Positions 39,268-49,751 of a stretch of DNA of 64,000 nucleotides are shown here, piece by piece. Below the pieces are notes generated by a model. The model ran no database searches and was not told the origin of the DNA. It worked only from the letters and a program-made list of their open reading frames with translations. Each line of letters opens with the position of its first letter. Within the stretch, counting starts at the first letter, position 1. A program made the position numbers and the translations under genes. The DNA is from Onthophagus taurus (taxonomy: Eukaryota > Arthropoda > Insecta > Coleoptera > Scarabaeidae), in NCBI RefSeq assembly GCF_036711975.1, contig NC_091976.1, forward strand, positions 9,796,001 to 9,860,000, read 5' to 3'.

Positions 39268-40175
39268 GAACTAGTGGTTATACCGCAACCTTTCTTATAG
39301 GGCTTATTGAAGTAACCTGTGCCGCCAACATTATTCCCCTTTCCTTCAATAAACAAACCGCAACCTTTCTTATATGGTTTTATATAAAATCCGCTACCTA
39401 CGGCCTTTGCTTCCATAGCCTTGTTATGTCTTCGTTCTTCATCTAATTGCTCTCTAGCTGTTTTCGCGTTGTTTATAGTTCTTGCAATAGCGGCAGCACC
39501 ACCGCCGATACTACCTAGGGCACCTAAAGCTGCGAACAGGGGAATTAAAGGTAAAAATCCTCCCGTTTTCGGAATTCGAATAACTCGACCTCTAGGTTCG
39601 GAAATTCTTTTTCTTATCTTTTTCAAAGCTCCGTACGCCGCTTTAACGTTTGTCAACAAATTCTTAGCACCTGATCTCGATATTGCGTTGCGAGCGAATC
39701 GAAGTGCATCTACAAAAGATATAGCTCCACCACGCTTTACACGCGTTCGGACTTTTTTTAAAGGTCGTCGACCCGTACGATTTCTTTTTCTACCTACGCC
39801 CATACCGACCGCTACTTTTGCTTTCATTAAGGCGGCAACTGCGGACGATGCCACTTTTTCTCCAAGAGTAGACTCTTTATTTCGTATTCGTTCTTTCACT
39901 GCTTTATATAATGCTCTGTCTGCGTCGTGTCTAAATTTTAAATTTGAACTGACCGTATATGCTATATCGTGTTTCTTACACGCTTCGTCTAATGGATTCA
40001 CGCCTCGATCTCCTCTCGATAATCTCTTTTCCAACTTGGTACCCGGTCCACAAAAATTATATCCTGGCAAATGAAGTTCTATCGGAAGTTTATCTATCAA
40101 CTTGTTAAAAAATCCTCGACCAATTCGTTTGCCTGTCAAACGATAACTGTTACGATTAGGTTCTAACAAATTCAT
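39258..40175 (-). CDS. PLA2 domain plus pVI-like membrane-lytic protein
   Basis: 305 residues, ATG 40175. Residues about 36-80 have the parvovirus VP1-type phospholipase A2 signature: LPGYNFCGPGTKL (Ca loop) and PLDEACKKHDIAYT (His-Asp pair). Then basic stretches (GRKRNRTGRRPLKKVR) and a Gly/Ala/Leu hydrophobic segment (FAALGALGSIGGGAAAIA). Near the end two repeats share KPYKKGCG (GSGFYIKPYKKGCG and GTGYFNKPYKKGCG), and an N-terminal GRGFFNKL resembles them; Gly-X-Gly contexts could be protease sites. Role inferred: breaching host membranes during entry, as pVI does in adenovirus. The stop is the candidate frameshift point. Confidence 0.85.
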   Translation of the reverse strand: MNLLEPNRNSYRLTGKRIGRGFFNKLIDKLPIELHLPGYNFCGPGTKLEKRLSRGDRGVNPLDEACKKHDIAYTVSSNLKFRHDADRALYKAVKERIRNKESTLGEKVASSAVAALMKAKVAVGMGVGRKRNRTGRRPLKKVRTRVKRGGAISFVDALRFARNAISRSGAKNLLTNVKAAYGALKKIRKRISEPRGRVIRIPKTGGFLPLIPLFAALGALGSIGGGAAAIARTINNAKTAREQLDEERRHNKAMEAKAVGSGFYIKPYKKGCGLFIEGKGNNVGGTGYFNKPYKKGCGITTSSKN

Positions 40176-40396
40176 TTTATAATTTCACTCCTTCTTCCTT
40201 TTCTTCACAGTTAAAAACTAGAAATGAAGCTCTGCTGTTGTGCTTTAAGCTTTTATTCCTTTTAAATATTTTACAAAAACAGTTTTGCTCTTAATTTATA
40301 CTTAAATCTATTAATATTATTATTATTATTATTCAGTTACACTTAAATCTACTAATATCCTAAAAATTAATTGTTACTCAGTTAAAAACATTTCGA

Positions 40397-40621
40397 TTAC
40401 TCTACAATGCTAAAACGTTCTTGATATATATTTAATCTATAATCTACATCTAAATATTTTTCTAATAACTTATTTACGTTTCTTATCCTAGTCTTAAATC
40501 TAATTCCGTCCAACATCTTTTCTTCCCAGTCACTTATCCTTGATTGTCTGTAAGCAAACGTCCAAGTGTGCATTCGGTACACTCTATTTTTCGATTCGCA
40601 AAACGTCACTTTTTTTTCCAT
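40397..40621 (-). CDS. Polinton small protein, unknown
   Basis: From ATG 40621 (MEKKVTFCESKNRVYRMH) 74 residues; an in-frame GTG lies 9 bases upstream. HTWTFAYRQSRISDWEE is a pattern I associate with short conserved ORFs of insect Polintons. Charged and helical; no known function. Confidence 0.6.
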   Translation of the reverse strand: MEKKVTFCESKNRVYRMHTWTFAYRQSRISDWEEKMLDGIRFKTRIRNVNKLLEKYLDVDYRLNIYQERFSIVE

Positions 40622-40631
40622 TTTATTCACT

Positions 40632-41531
40632 TCACATCTTCATTAATGCGTGCAAATCTAAATCCAGTAATACCTTATCCATACCGTATACGAGCAGTTC
40701 TTTAGTTACGCACAAATGTTCACTTGGTGCACCGTTTGAAGCAACCAATATATTCGATTTTATATCACCTTGCATTGTTGATACCACATCGATCACGCTA
40801 TCGTAATAATTTTTATATTCCATACACTTTAATACTTCTACCCTACTCGAAACTAAATCGCTAAGTTTCCACAATTCGTGTAACGAGTCGTAAGCCAGGT
40901 AAAATATTTCTGACCCCCTTTCCATTTTCAACACTTTTCGTACATTTTCTATCCATTGGCTGCTGCAGGTCACGCCGCTTACAACGAAATGTGGTGGTGC
41001 CGATAAATCACCAACAAAACTATTCATAATCAATTGTCTGCTATTAATCACATTTTTCCATTCGTCTTCGGTAAAAGTTATGCATTGTCCTTTTCCCATT
41101 AATCTTATAACCGGATCAAAATGTAGATTGGCAGACATGCCAACCGATATCCATTTCGTTCGACTTTTATTTAAATAATATGTACTCTCGGAGAATAATG
41201 GCGCTTGATTACCTTTTTGGAGATTATTTTTCACTGCCTCATTTAATACTACGTTACTTGTGAAAGGTAACTTTCCACAATTTTCTACATAATGTTGTTG
41301 ATTGCTAGGAAATACGTACTCCGCTAAGTCGGAAGCCAACAAATTAATTCCATCGAATACCACATCCTTTTTTCTTTGATTATCACTTCCTACCGACACA
41401 TTTGTTGCAGTTGTCTCATTACAATTACCCTCCATTTTGATGTTTCGGGCAGGTTTTTTATTTTCACCCTTTTCAAATGAATTTACAGCAGCTCTCTTAG
41501 TTGGACATTTGGGGTTCGGTCTGGTTGCCAC
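40632..41531 (-). CDS. Polinton protein, unrecognised, possibly with an upstream exon
   Basis: The frame opens at 41531 with GTG right after a TTTAG acceptor-like site; the first ATG is at residue 33 (NIKMEGN), so either that is the start or a 5' exon supplies one. Basic N-terminus, then a folded part with WISVGMSANLHFDPVIRLMGKG and ITFTEDEWKNVI. That pair of motifs is loosely like PC4-type ssDNA-binding proteins; weak inference only. Being first from the right end it may be an early gene. Confidence 0.55.
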   Translation of the reverse strand: MATRPNPKCPTKRAAVNSFEKGENKKPARNIKMEGNCNETTATNVSVGSDNQRKKDVVFDGINLLASDLAEYVFPSNQQHYVENCGKLPFTSNVVLNEAVKNNLQKGNQAPLFSESTYYLNKSRTKWISVGMSANLHFDPVIRLMGKGQCITFTEDEWKNVINSRQLIMNSFVGDLSAPPHFVVSGVTCSSQWIENVRKVLKMERGSEIFYLAYDSLHELWKLSDLVSSRVEVLKCMEYKNYYDSVIDVVSTMQGDIKSNILVASNGAPSEHLCVTKELLVYGMDKVLLDLDLHALMKM

Positions 41532-41849
41532 TAAACATCAATATTATTGTTTACATTAGTACATTATCTACTTGTATTACATTTGAATTACTTACTCGTT
41601 ACGTTAAAAATCCTCTGTACTAAATGCACCAAAAATCTACACGATATTTTTAATATGTACTAAATACACAAAAACCTTACTCTGAAGCACAACACTCTGC
41701 GGTACAACTTCGACCAACGTTTGTATTTATAGCAATACATAAGGTTGCTGGTGGGGGGAGTAATATTTCACATCATTACCGAATATATCTATTATACATG
41801 TTCTAACACGTCATTATATCGTGAGACGTCAGACAAAACGCATGACAAA
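41532..41849 (-). promoter_or_regulatory. Upstream region of the right-end Polinton gene cluster
   Basis: No coding. Minus strand TATA-like TATAAATACAAACG (about 41733-41720) could be the promoter of the rightward cluster. Confidence 0.4.
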
Positions 41850-42482
41850 TTTATTAAGAAGCTCTTAAAAAATATCTCGCAGGTGGATCATGACTCATCT
41901 ACTAACAAGTTAGTTGACCTCCTCCTCAAACCTGTCCTCCCAAAAAATTTGCCGATTCAAGAACCTCCTCGCATATTCTTAAATACCCGTACACCTTTAC
42001 ATAATAAAATAAAAAATATCTCGCAGGTAAGTTATGACTCACTTATTTGTATACCTACATATCTCAAAACCGTATACCTTTGTGTATAATAATAAATTAA
42101 GAGATATATCGAAAACATTAACAGTTCATTGAGAAGCGTCGAAGGATAAACATAGTAATTGTTTTCATCTAGGTAAACAGGTTACATATAAAGATAAATT
42201 TTTAATAACATAACCTAAATAAAGATACATTTTTAATAAAGATAAATTTTTAATAAAGATAAATTTTTAATAATTTCGTCAAAATAACATGACCTTCTCA
42301 AGTTAATTGACCTCCTCCTCTCTTCATCGAATCTCCTCCGACCCTCAAAAGAATCGCCGATTCAAGAACCTCCTCTCCTCATCGAACCTCCTCTGACCCC
42401 CAAAAAATTTGCCGATTCAAGAACCTCCTCCTAGAACGCAGGTTCGAGGAGGAGGTTCTTGAATCGGCGAATCTATACTACT
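41850..42482 (-). repeat. Right terminal inverted repeat of the Polinton
   Basis: Complement of the left repeat, ending CTATACTACT before ACTTTT. The inner part differs by indels (for example an added TTTTTAATAAAGATAAA unit near 42240). Terminal hairpin at about 42411-42468. Confidence 0.85.
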
Positions 42483-42488
42483 ACTTTT

Positions 42489-42639
42489 GTACTTTTATGT
42501 AATTTGAAAGTTTTGACTTGATATTTTGTAGTGAGTTCACTCCCTGAAGAAGATTCAATATAGAATCGAAATATTGGAATGATTAATTGATTGTCGTTTT
42601 TTAATCCATTATCCTATCCTGGAACAACAATTTTTACGT
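42489..42639. repeat. Right inverted terminal repeat (pLTR) of the Penelope-like element, outer part
   Basis: Complement of 17739-17887; ends TTTTTACGT. Carries CTGAAGA (42544-42550), a 5-bp stem GATTC/GAATC and GAAA, a hammerhead-like arrangement with one extra A. Confidence 0.8.
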
Positions 42640-42966
42640 ATGTTAATATTGGGACTGCCGCCGCGTTGTACATTTTCAATTTTATCTTTTTATCTATCTC
42701 GTTCTTTCCAAAAATTGTTCTGTATTAGATATACACTTACCCAATACGGACCCAATATGAGTTATCTAGTATTGTTCTTTTTTGGCTTGCTACGTTTGCG
42801 CCACTACCAGTGAGTTCCTTGTTTATAAGTGTAAATATGAATGGATGGTCTCCTGGAAGAAAATAAACAATCAAGTTTGGCTTATACCAATAGAAATTTT
42901 ATTGAAAATGAACCAAAAATATACATTCAATATTTATTCATTAGTTAACAGAAAAAGTATATATAT
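42640..42966. other. Unassigned spacer
   Basis: AT-rich flank right of the Penelope cluster; no coding region or repeat recognised. Confidence 0.4.
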
Positions 42967-43411
42967 TTATTGTTTGTGATAAATTTGAAAACAATCTTCA
43001 ACACAAAGAGCTGGTTTCTCTTCACAGAGTGGGCAGAAATAACACGTTTCCCTGCGTTTTTGAGCTCTTGTACAAACTCAACAAGGCTTTGTCGGCAATT
43101 GCTTCTTTGCATGGGTGTTTAGCAATTGTCAAGAAATCTGTCAAGACCAATGATCGTTCCTCAACATCCCTATTCAAATTAAGTTGTTTCTTTGCAGTAG
43201 GGGGAATACTTTGTAAATAATGAAGGTCGCCCAATTTAGATTTTTTAGCTGAAGCTGACTGAATATTTTCACCAATCAATGTCTTCACAAATTCTTCTCT
43301 GAACTTTATTAGTTTTACTGGGGAACAATTTACTTTTTGAAAAAGTTTGTGTGTCTCAATAATATGTAATAGAGATATATCTGTTTTTAATGATAGCGAT
43401 GTAAGTGACAT
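42967..43411 (-). pseudogene. piggyBac transposase C-terminal remnant
   Basis: In the 43411-43022 frame a stretch HKLFQKVNCSPVKLIKFREEF, then after a frame slip near 43060 the Cys-rich end RRETCYFCPLCEEKPALC followed by VEDCFQIYHK and a stop at 42967. This C-terminal zinc-binding domain is typical of piggyBac transposases and binds the element ends. The catalytic part is gone. Confidence 0.7.
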
Positions 43412-44050
43412 CTAACGGTAGAAAAGAGAAACTTTGCACTGTTAAGTTGATACAAGACAAAATAAGTCGACTTGTCAACTTGGTAAAAATGAATCGTTGT
43501 ATGTTTTATAAAATAAGTTGTAATAAAACCTTTTAAACAAAACAGTTCAGTGAAACATTAGTTTCTTGTGTATTTAAGGACCATAAAAGAATCCCAGAAT
43601 AACAGTATCGAATATTCGTATTCACATTCATATACACATAGTTAAGAGGGCTCGATACCAGCTGATTTTTAGAAGCGTGAAAAGAGACAATAAAGTTCTG
43701 AGTGAGAAAGAGCAACTTGACAGTTCACTGTTGAACAATAAGTTGCATAATATCTAGGCGAATATATTTAAATTTTAATATTCAATTAATTATTAAATGA
43801 TACAATCAATATATTGGAATTAACAGAAAATTTACTAAACATCGGTATTAAAGGCGAAGTATACTATTTTTTAATAGAAATACTCTTAATAACATAAGTA
43901 TCAGTCAATATCTTGGGAAAATAATAAAACATAGTTAAATAAAAACATAAATTTATAGCCAATTAATAATTATTAATCCATGTTGCAAGTGAAAAATATA
44001 AAAAAATTCAAAAACAGATAAAAACTTCTAACTTGGTTTATTGTAATATA
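43412..44050. other. AT-rich spacer
   Basis: No coding sequence or recognisable repeat seen. Confidence 0.4.
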
Positions 44051-45381
44051 CAGGGTGTCACACAAAAAACGCCCCAAGCTGTAACTCTGTCATTTACATT
44101 CCGATTTTCATGAGCGGGTTATCAAATGAAATGGTTTCATGAATACTATGATTCATGCTACAAATAAATTTTTTCCAAGGCCGTCTTCAATTTTAAGCGA
44201 TTATTAACTTTTGCTTTTCAAATTGCTCTATATATTTTTCTTTATGTCATTGGATAGAGATTGTTTTTCTGAATCCACTGATGTACAATACATCCATTTT
44301 GAATATAATTTTAGTAGAGAAAACTGTATATACAGGTTGCCACACAAGAACGCCGCTAGCTGTATCTCTGTCATTTACCTTCCAATTTTCATGACCTAGC
44401 TATCAAATGAAATGGTTTGATGAATACTATGATTCATGCTACAAATAAACTTTTTCCCACGCCATCTTCAATTTCTAGCGATTATCAACATTTGATTTTC
44501 AAATTGCTCGGTATGTTTTTCTTCACGCTATTGGATAGAGTGTTTTTCTGAATCCATTAATGTACAATACATCAACATTAATTGTAATTGTAGCATAGAA
44601 AAACATTAAAATAGTTTCTGAACATTCTCTTAGAGTCACTTGTGTTATACTGTAGTGTGCCATGGGATAAATGAAAAACCAACTTATAAGTATCATTTAC
44701 AATTGCTTGGGCATTGAAATAGCATTTACTGACTGTTATCAGTTTTGCTTATTATTTTTTTCCATGGCACACTGCAGTATTACAGAAGTGACTAAGACAA
44801 TGTTCGGAAAATGTTTTAATTGTTTTTCTCTGCTAAAATTACAATTAATGTTAATGTATTGTACATCAATGGGCTCAAAAAACAATTTCTATCCCATAAC
44901 GTGAAGAAAAACATACCGAGCAATTTGACAATCAAAAGTTGATAATCGCTTGAAATCGAAGATGGCGTTGGAAAAAGTTTATTTGTAGCATGAATCATAG
45001 CATTCATCAAACCATTTCATTTGTTGCCTCGTTCATAAAAATCGGAAGGTAAATGACAGAGTTACAGCTTACGGCGTTCTTATGCGACAACCTGTATATA
45101 CAGGTGTCTTTTTTCTGCTAAAATTACATTCAAAGTGGATGTATTGCACATCAGTGGATTCAGGAAAACAATCTCTATCTAATGATGTGAAGACAAATAT
45201 ATGGAGCAATTTGAAAAACAAAAGTTAATAATAGCTTAAAATTGAAGATGGCCTTGAAAAAAATTTATTTGTAGCATGAACCATAGTATTCATCAAACCA
45301 TTTCATTTGATGCCTCGGTCATGAAAATCGGAATATAAATGACAGAGTTACAGCTTGGGGCGTTTTTTGTGTGACACCCTG
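44051..45381. repeat. 1.33-kb foldback element, Tc1/mariner-like ends, multi-unit palindrome
   Basis: Ends CAGGGTGTCACACAAAAAAC and its complement, flanked by TA. Each arm has two related units of about 280 bp (44051-44330 and 44335-44590; mirrored at 44830-45105 and 45110-45381), sharing CTGTCATTTAC, TCAAATGAAATGG, ATGATTCATGCTACAAATAAA and TGTACAATACATC. The centre is palindromic too (GTGTGCCATGG and CCATGGCACAC). The transcript would be a long hairpin, a natural source of siRNAs. No protein. Confidence 0.85.
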
Positions 45382-46249
45382 TATAAATCGGAACCGGTTT
45401 CGGAATCAACGTTCCATTATCATCCGAAAGCTAATTATCTTATCTATTAGCTTATCTATTACCAAGTTAGAAGTTTTTACCTGTTTTTGAATTTTTAATA
45501 CATTTATAGGATTATTAGCTAGTATATTTTAAAAGACCTTAACAATTTTTAGTACTAATATTTTATTGATACAATTAAATATATCAATAAAAAATAAGAA
45601 GAAAAGAACTAAAAGTAATAATTGAGGGTATATTAAAAAAAAACAAAACACACTTTAATAATAACACAGTTTTATTGAATTTCAAGTGTTAATTTTAAAT
45701 TAAGTTGCCGGAAACTCTATATACTTAGTAACTGTAGTGAATAATCTTCCAACCTACTAAATTATAAAAAAGAAGAAACAAAAAGAAAATTCAAATATCT
45801 GAAAAAAATCTAAATGAAATGAATGGTGTTCCACACAGCAAAGAGTAAATCTGTATTTCTAATTTTAATTTAAATTAGTATTCAAATGTTTGCTTATGGA
45901 ATAACACAAATTTAATCATACTCAAATCATCACGAGGTCCCATTCGTAGGCTTGTTTTTTGTCATTATTTTAAATCTCACAATTTACCACTACGCGAAAA
46001 TGTGGTCGACATTACTTGATACCTTTACTTCCGATTTTCCTAAAATACGATTTTCATCTTTACTCATATGTATTTCAATTTGCCTTGCCGACCCCCTAAC
46101 CCTGCAATACCCATTTGAAGGAGATAAAAGCAAAAAACCAGTTAAAGACGGTCAACGGTCTTTTTTGGTCTAACTACTTTGATATATAAGATTAATTAAA
46201 ATATATGTCAACGTGGTGGGCTTCGAATATTTAAACTTCTATTCTTCCT
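45382..46249. other. Unassigned spacer
   Basis: Palindrome flank, then AT-rich sequence. Frame 45952-46173 has no domain. Possibly the 3' part of the Mutator-like element; no terminal repeat identified. Confidence 0.4.
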
Positions 46250-49126
46250 GGGATCCACAAGTTCTGGAAGAATACATTTAATATAAAATTCCTTTAGTGA
46301 CTCCCTCATTTTTGAATTCCAGAAATCAATATCTCTAAAAATCTAATTGCATTTATATTAAAATGTGAATCTACAGAGTAGCTATACTATGTACCTTTCC
46401 GACAAGCATTCCTTTTGGACTCCATAAAACGAAATAACACATAGTACGTTTTGTTACATGTAACTGGCCTTGAATTTGAAAATAGTAGTCATGGTTTCGT
46501 TTTATAGAGAGCATGTTATTTTCATCCAAAGTGGCAAATTTTACAGTTTTGTTTCGAATCGCATCTTCAGGGCTTATGCTTTTACAATTTATTGGACATT
46601 TTATTTCCAGTATGGCTTCAGTACCTATTAAACCGTTTGGACTGGCTGCTAAATACCCACACTCTTCATCGATGAAAAGGCCACATGTCATCACAGATAT
46701 TTTAAATTCATTTTCAAATGTTCTTATTGCTTCTAGTTTTTGCCATAATTAGTAGCAATATTCCCTTTAAACGTTTTGTATAAAATATCTTCCACCTTTT
46801 TAGCCTTCGATGTAGTTAACCTCATTTTACAAATTTTACCAAAATTTGATGCTGTTAGGCGGTTATTTCGATACTGAAACCATAGTGGATTATTGCTTTG
46901 GCCCACTGTAGCTCTTTCTATAACATGACGTTCATCGATTGATTTAATCATATTTGAGAGCAATTCTTGTTCTTTAACTTTGTATTTATCATCTGTAAAA
47001 TCGGGAATTGGGTCTTGTACCTGACCATAATGATGATCCGCAGAAAATACCTTTTTTAAATAAAATTTTCTCTGTCCTCGACGTTGTAATTCATTTTTTC
47101 GATGACGTCTAGCAATAAATTTTTTTAAAATTGACCTGGGATCCTTGCTTGTCAATGCCTTCTGAATAATGTTGTAATAATTACTTTTTTCATTAAAAGA
47201 TAAGGCAGCAGCTTTGCATCGAATACTATAAGAGTTTTTTAAAGAAAAATTTACTCTTTTTCTACCAATAAATTTGCAAACTACTGCATTATAATGTTCG
47301 GCATCATTTGTGTTCATATTATGCAATAAGCTACTTGCATTGTAGGTAATCCTATGTAAACATGCTAAAATATCTTCATATACTCCACATGCTTTCATTT
47401 CGGGAACATAGTTGACTTCACTATCTTTTGGAGAACAATTAAAATAATTTATTGCTACACAATCTTTATGTTCACCAAAAATGTGTGATGGGCAGTTAAG
47501 GATATCATGCTTTAAAAGTTTTATTTTATCTGCAAGATCATTTGTTTCTGTAGCTCTATACTGCGTAGCTTTCTTAATTGCGATGCAAAGTCTTTGCGTG
47601 GATGTCATAATATGTTTCCTGATGGAAATGGGTACACAACAATTTGTTGAAAGACTCTTTTTTCTGCCTACAAAGAACATAAAATTAGCATTAATAGCGG
47701 ATATTCGATTTGTATTGAAAGCATATCACCAAGAAGAAAACGGATCTTATCTTCCCAAAATGAAAATTAATAAATTATTTGTAACGTAATGTTTTTACTT
47801 TCTCGCATATACGAAGTATATAAAAGAGAATGTATTGTGATCATGCAAAAATTCGACTTCGAGAAAAGGTGGTTATATTATTGTATTGTAAACAGATGGG
47901 TTACTAAGAGATAAGATCTAAGCGATTATGTAACTTACGAGATATTTCACGTAGTTTTGTACCAAGGTTTCTATATAAATGGTTCCTACATTCTATTTTT
48001 TCTATACATGCACTACCATGCGGTCTTGTCTCTAAAATCTTCTTATAGACGCTGCTATCCCCATCACCAACAATTTTTGTATATTTTAATCCATGCATTT
48101 CTATGCTACACTTAAAATCTTCAACAATAATGTCACTTTCCATTGCAGTGGATGAACCATTCCAGTTTTTATAACATATATGATCTCTTTTATAAGACTC
48201 ATTATGTTCTGCTCTTGCACAGATACAACAGTACTTATTACTTATGTTTAAGTACAACAACTTTCCTATGCGTTGACCGATTATACAGGCCTAAAATAAA
48301 AATATCACATTTTTAATTTTTATTTATAATAAATCTACAATGAAATACAAATAATAACACAATAAGCACTTACAACTCCAGAAATAGCGTTATAATTGAC
48401 ATTGTATGATCGCTTCGACCAAGATCCACCCACTACAACGGTTATACATGGGATACCATTCTTGTCGACATCTCCTATATTTTTGGCTATTTCAGCTTCT
48501 TCTTTAGCTGCTTCTTCCATACTTTTTAAGGCACTATCATGAATTATATGAGCTATATTATCATGAGAATTATTGTAGGTTTTATTAGCCATAAATGGGA
48601 TATCAAGAACAGAGAAAAATTCATCAGCTTGGGAGTAGCCGATTCCTATAGACGTTGCTACCAAAACAACACTATCATTTATTTTTGAGGTGTTAATGGA
48701 ATCAGTGGTAATTTTTTTTTGTATTCCGCACATTTTACATTGAAGTGTAATTTGTGAAGACAAACCATTTCTTTGTTCTGAAATAATATGCATATCCACA
48801 ACAGAACAATTAAATGGATTATGGTAGCCGATTTCACATATTTGGTTCATAAAAGATGAAACATCAACAATCCTACGTCCATCCAATTCAAAGCTAAAAT
48901 TTTAGTTCGTCTGTGTGTTAATTGTATTTACTCTTATTTATAAGTAATATACTACCTTGGTGAAACAGTTCTTTCAATTTCTACTTCCAATAATGAAGTT
49001 TCTATGTTTCTTTGTGTGGGTGATAATGGTCTCTCTACATCAGAGATGACATTATTGTACATGTTAGGATTGTCAGCTAAAACATTTAATGTAGGTAGTA
49101 AGGAATTATTGGTTTTATAATATGGT
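46250..49126 (-). pseudogene. Mutator-like (Mutator/YqaJ) transposon gene, partial and decayed
   Basis: Exon pieces: 49126-48956 (ERPLSPTQRNIETSLL), 48893-48374 (ELDGRRIVDVSSF, CKMCGIQKK, GVVSAY site), 48290 onward (ACIIGQRIGKLLYLNISNKY, MESDIIVEDF, KIVGDGDSSVYKK, EKIECRNHLYRN), about 47670-46748 (NTNDAEHYNAVVCKFIGRKR, FQYRNNRLTASNFGKIC) and about 46740-46250 (CGLFIDEECGYLAASPNG, ILEIKCP, YYFQIQGQLHVT). The first parts match the Mutator-like transposase domain and the last a YqaJ-type nuclease (Asp, Glu-x-Lys). A frame break lies near 46748; later exons join poorly; the 5' end is lost by the LTR insertion at 49157. Superfamily call is moderate. Confidence 0.7.
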
Positions 49127-49156
49127 TACTCATACATTGTTCCTCAATATCCATAC

Positions 49157-49385
49157 TGTAGCGCATCACGCACTCTTATTATTTTTATATAGATACATCA
49201 TGTTATATCACCATGGGTTGTTATATCAACATAATGTATTTTCCCATGGCGATTTTGTTATAGTCATAAAATAATAAATAAACTGGTAGACACACATAAA
49301 ATAGTCTATCAAATACTCCATTTTAATTTTTAATATTTTATTGTACGATTAATTAATATAGAGTTACAAATAAATATACTCTATA
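49157..49385 (+). repeat. 5' LTR of gypsy element 3
   Basis: Starts TGTAGCGCATCACGCACTC. Its match resumes at 59434 and, after the P element, 62547. TATTTTTATATAGA is TATA-like, AATAAATAAA is a possible poly(A) signal. Confidence 0.82.
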
Positions 49386-49387
49386 AT

Positions 49388-49400
49388 TGGTGACCCCGAC
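49388..49400 (+). promoter_or_regulatory. Primer binding site of gypsy element 3
   Basis: TGGTGACCCCGAC two or three bases after the LTR, the expected place for tRNA priming. Confidence 0.7.
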
Positions 49401-49751
49401 TATTTTCAAAAAAAAAAATATATAATAATAACCATATAATAAATCTATAATAAACACCAATCGAAGAAGAATTAGAAGAAGACGAAATATACACATGGAA
49501 TAAAAACGACAAGAAGAAATTTACCAGAAATACGGAATAAAGAAATCTACGACAAGAAGAAATCTGCGTTTCATAAAAGAAAAATCTACTTAAGAAAAAT
49601 AAGAGAAGAAGAAACCTACTATTACAACTAATCATCATAATAACTGATTTTTGGGTGAGTGACAATTGTTTCTATTCCTCATAAGTCAGACATTATATTC
49701 TTCAAATTTTCAATCATTGATTCTTCGATACTAAACAAGGTTCCATTCAAA

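Larger units (their letters stand above)
24994..42482. mobile_element. Polinton/Maverick (endogenous adintovirus-like element), complete
   Basis: 17,489 bp with long inverted repeats starting AGTAGTATAGATTCGCC and a 6-bp duplication ACTTTT (24988-24993, 42483-42488), the canonical Polinton target size. Carries polymerase B, integrase, packaging ATPase, major capsid, penton, PLA2/pVI-like and protease genes, all uninterrupted, plus lineage-specific ORFs. All genes but the polymerase run on the minus strand. The intact gene set and clean target duplication suggest a young copy that may still be mobile or able to form virions. Confidence 0.95.
17739..42639 (-). mobile_element. Penelope-like element, decayed, split by a Mag-like element and a Polinton
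   Basis: A reverse transcriptase plus GIY-YIG endonuclease (minus strand, 22479-24829) is bracketed by inverted terminal copies: ACGTAAAAATTGTTGTTCC at 17739 and its complement ending at 42639, about 260 bp long when insertions are removed. Penelope elements often have such partial inverted terminal repeats (pLTRs). The left copy is cut at 17941 by a Mag-like element and the right copy at 24994 by a Polinton, so the element is the oldest layer of this cluster. Confidence 0.85.

Noticed and set aside
40632-41531. PC4-type ssDNA-binding protein
   Set aside because: Only two short motifs look similar; not enough to name the family.
44671-44904. Small ORFs inside the large palindrome
   Set aside because: They run through the hairpin arms and centre, lack any domain, and mirror each other.
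46735-46755. GGC AAA AAC TAG at the Mutator-like frame break, similar to the frameshift sites
   Set aside because: The heptamer is C AAA AAC (five A), not the canonical A AAA AAC, and the gene has other lesions; a one-base loss in an A run is the simpler explanation.
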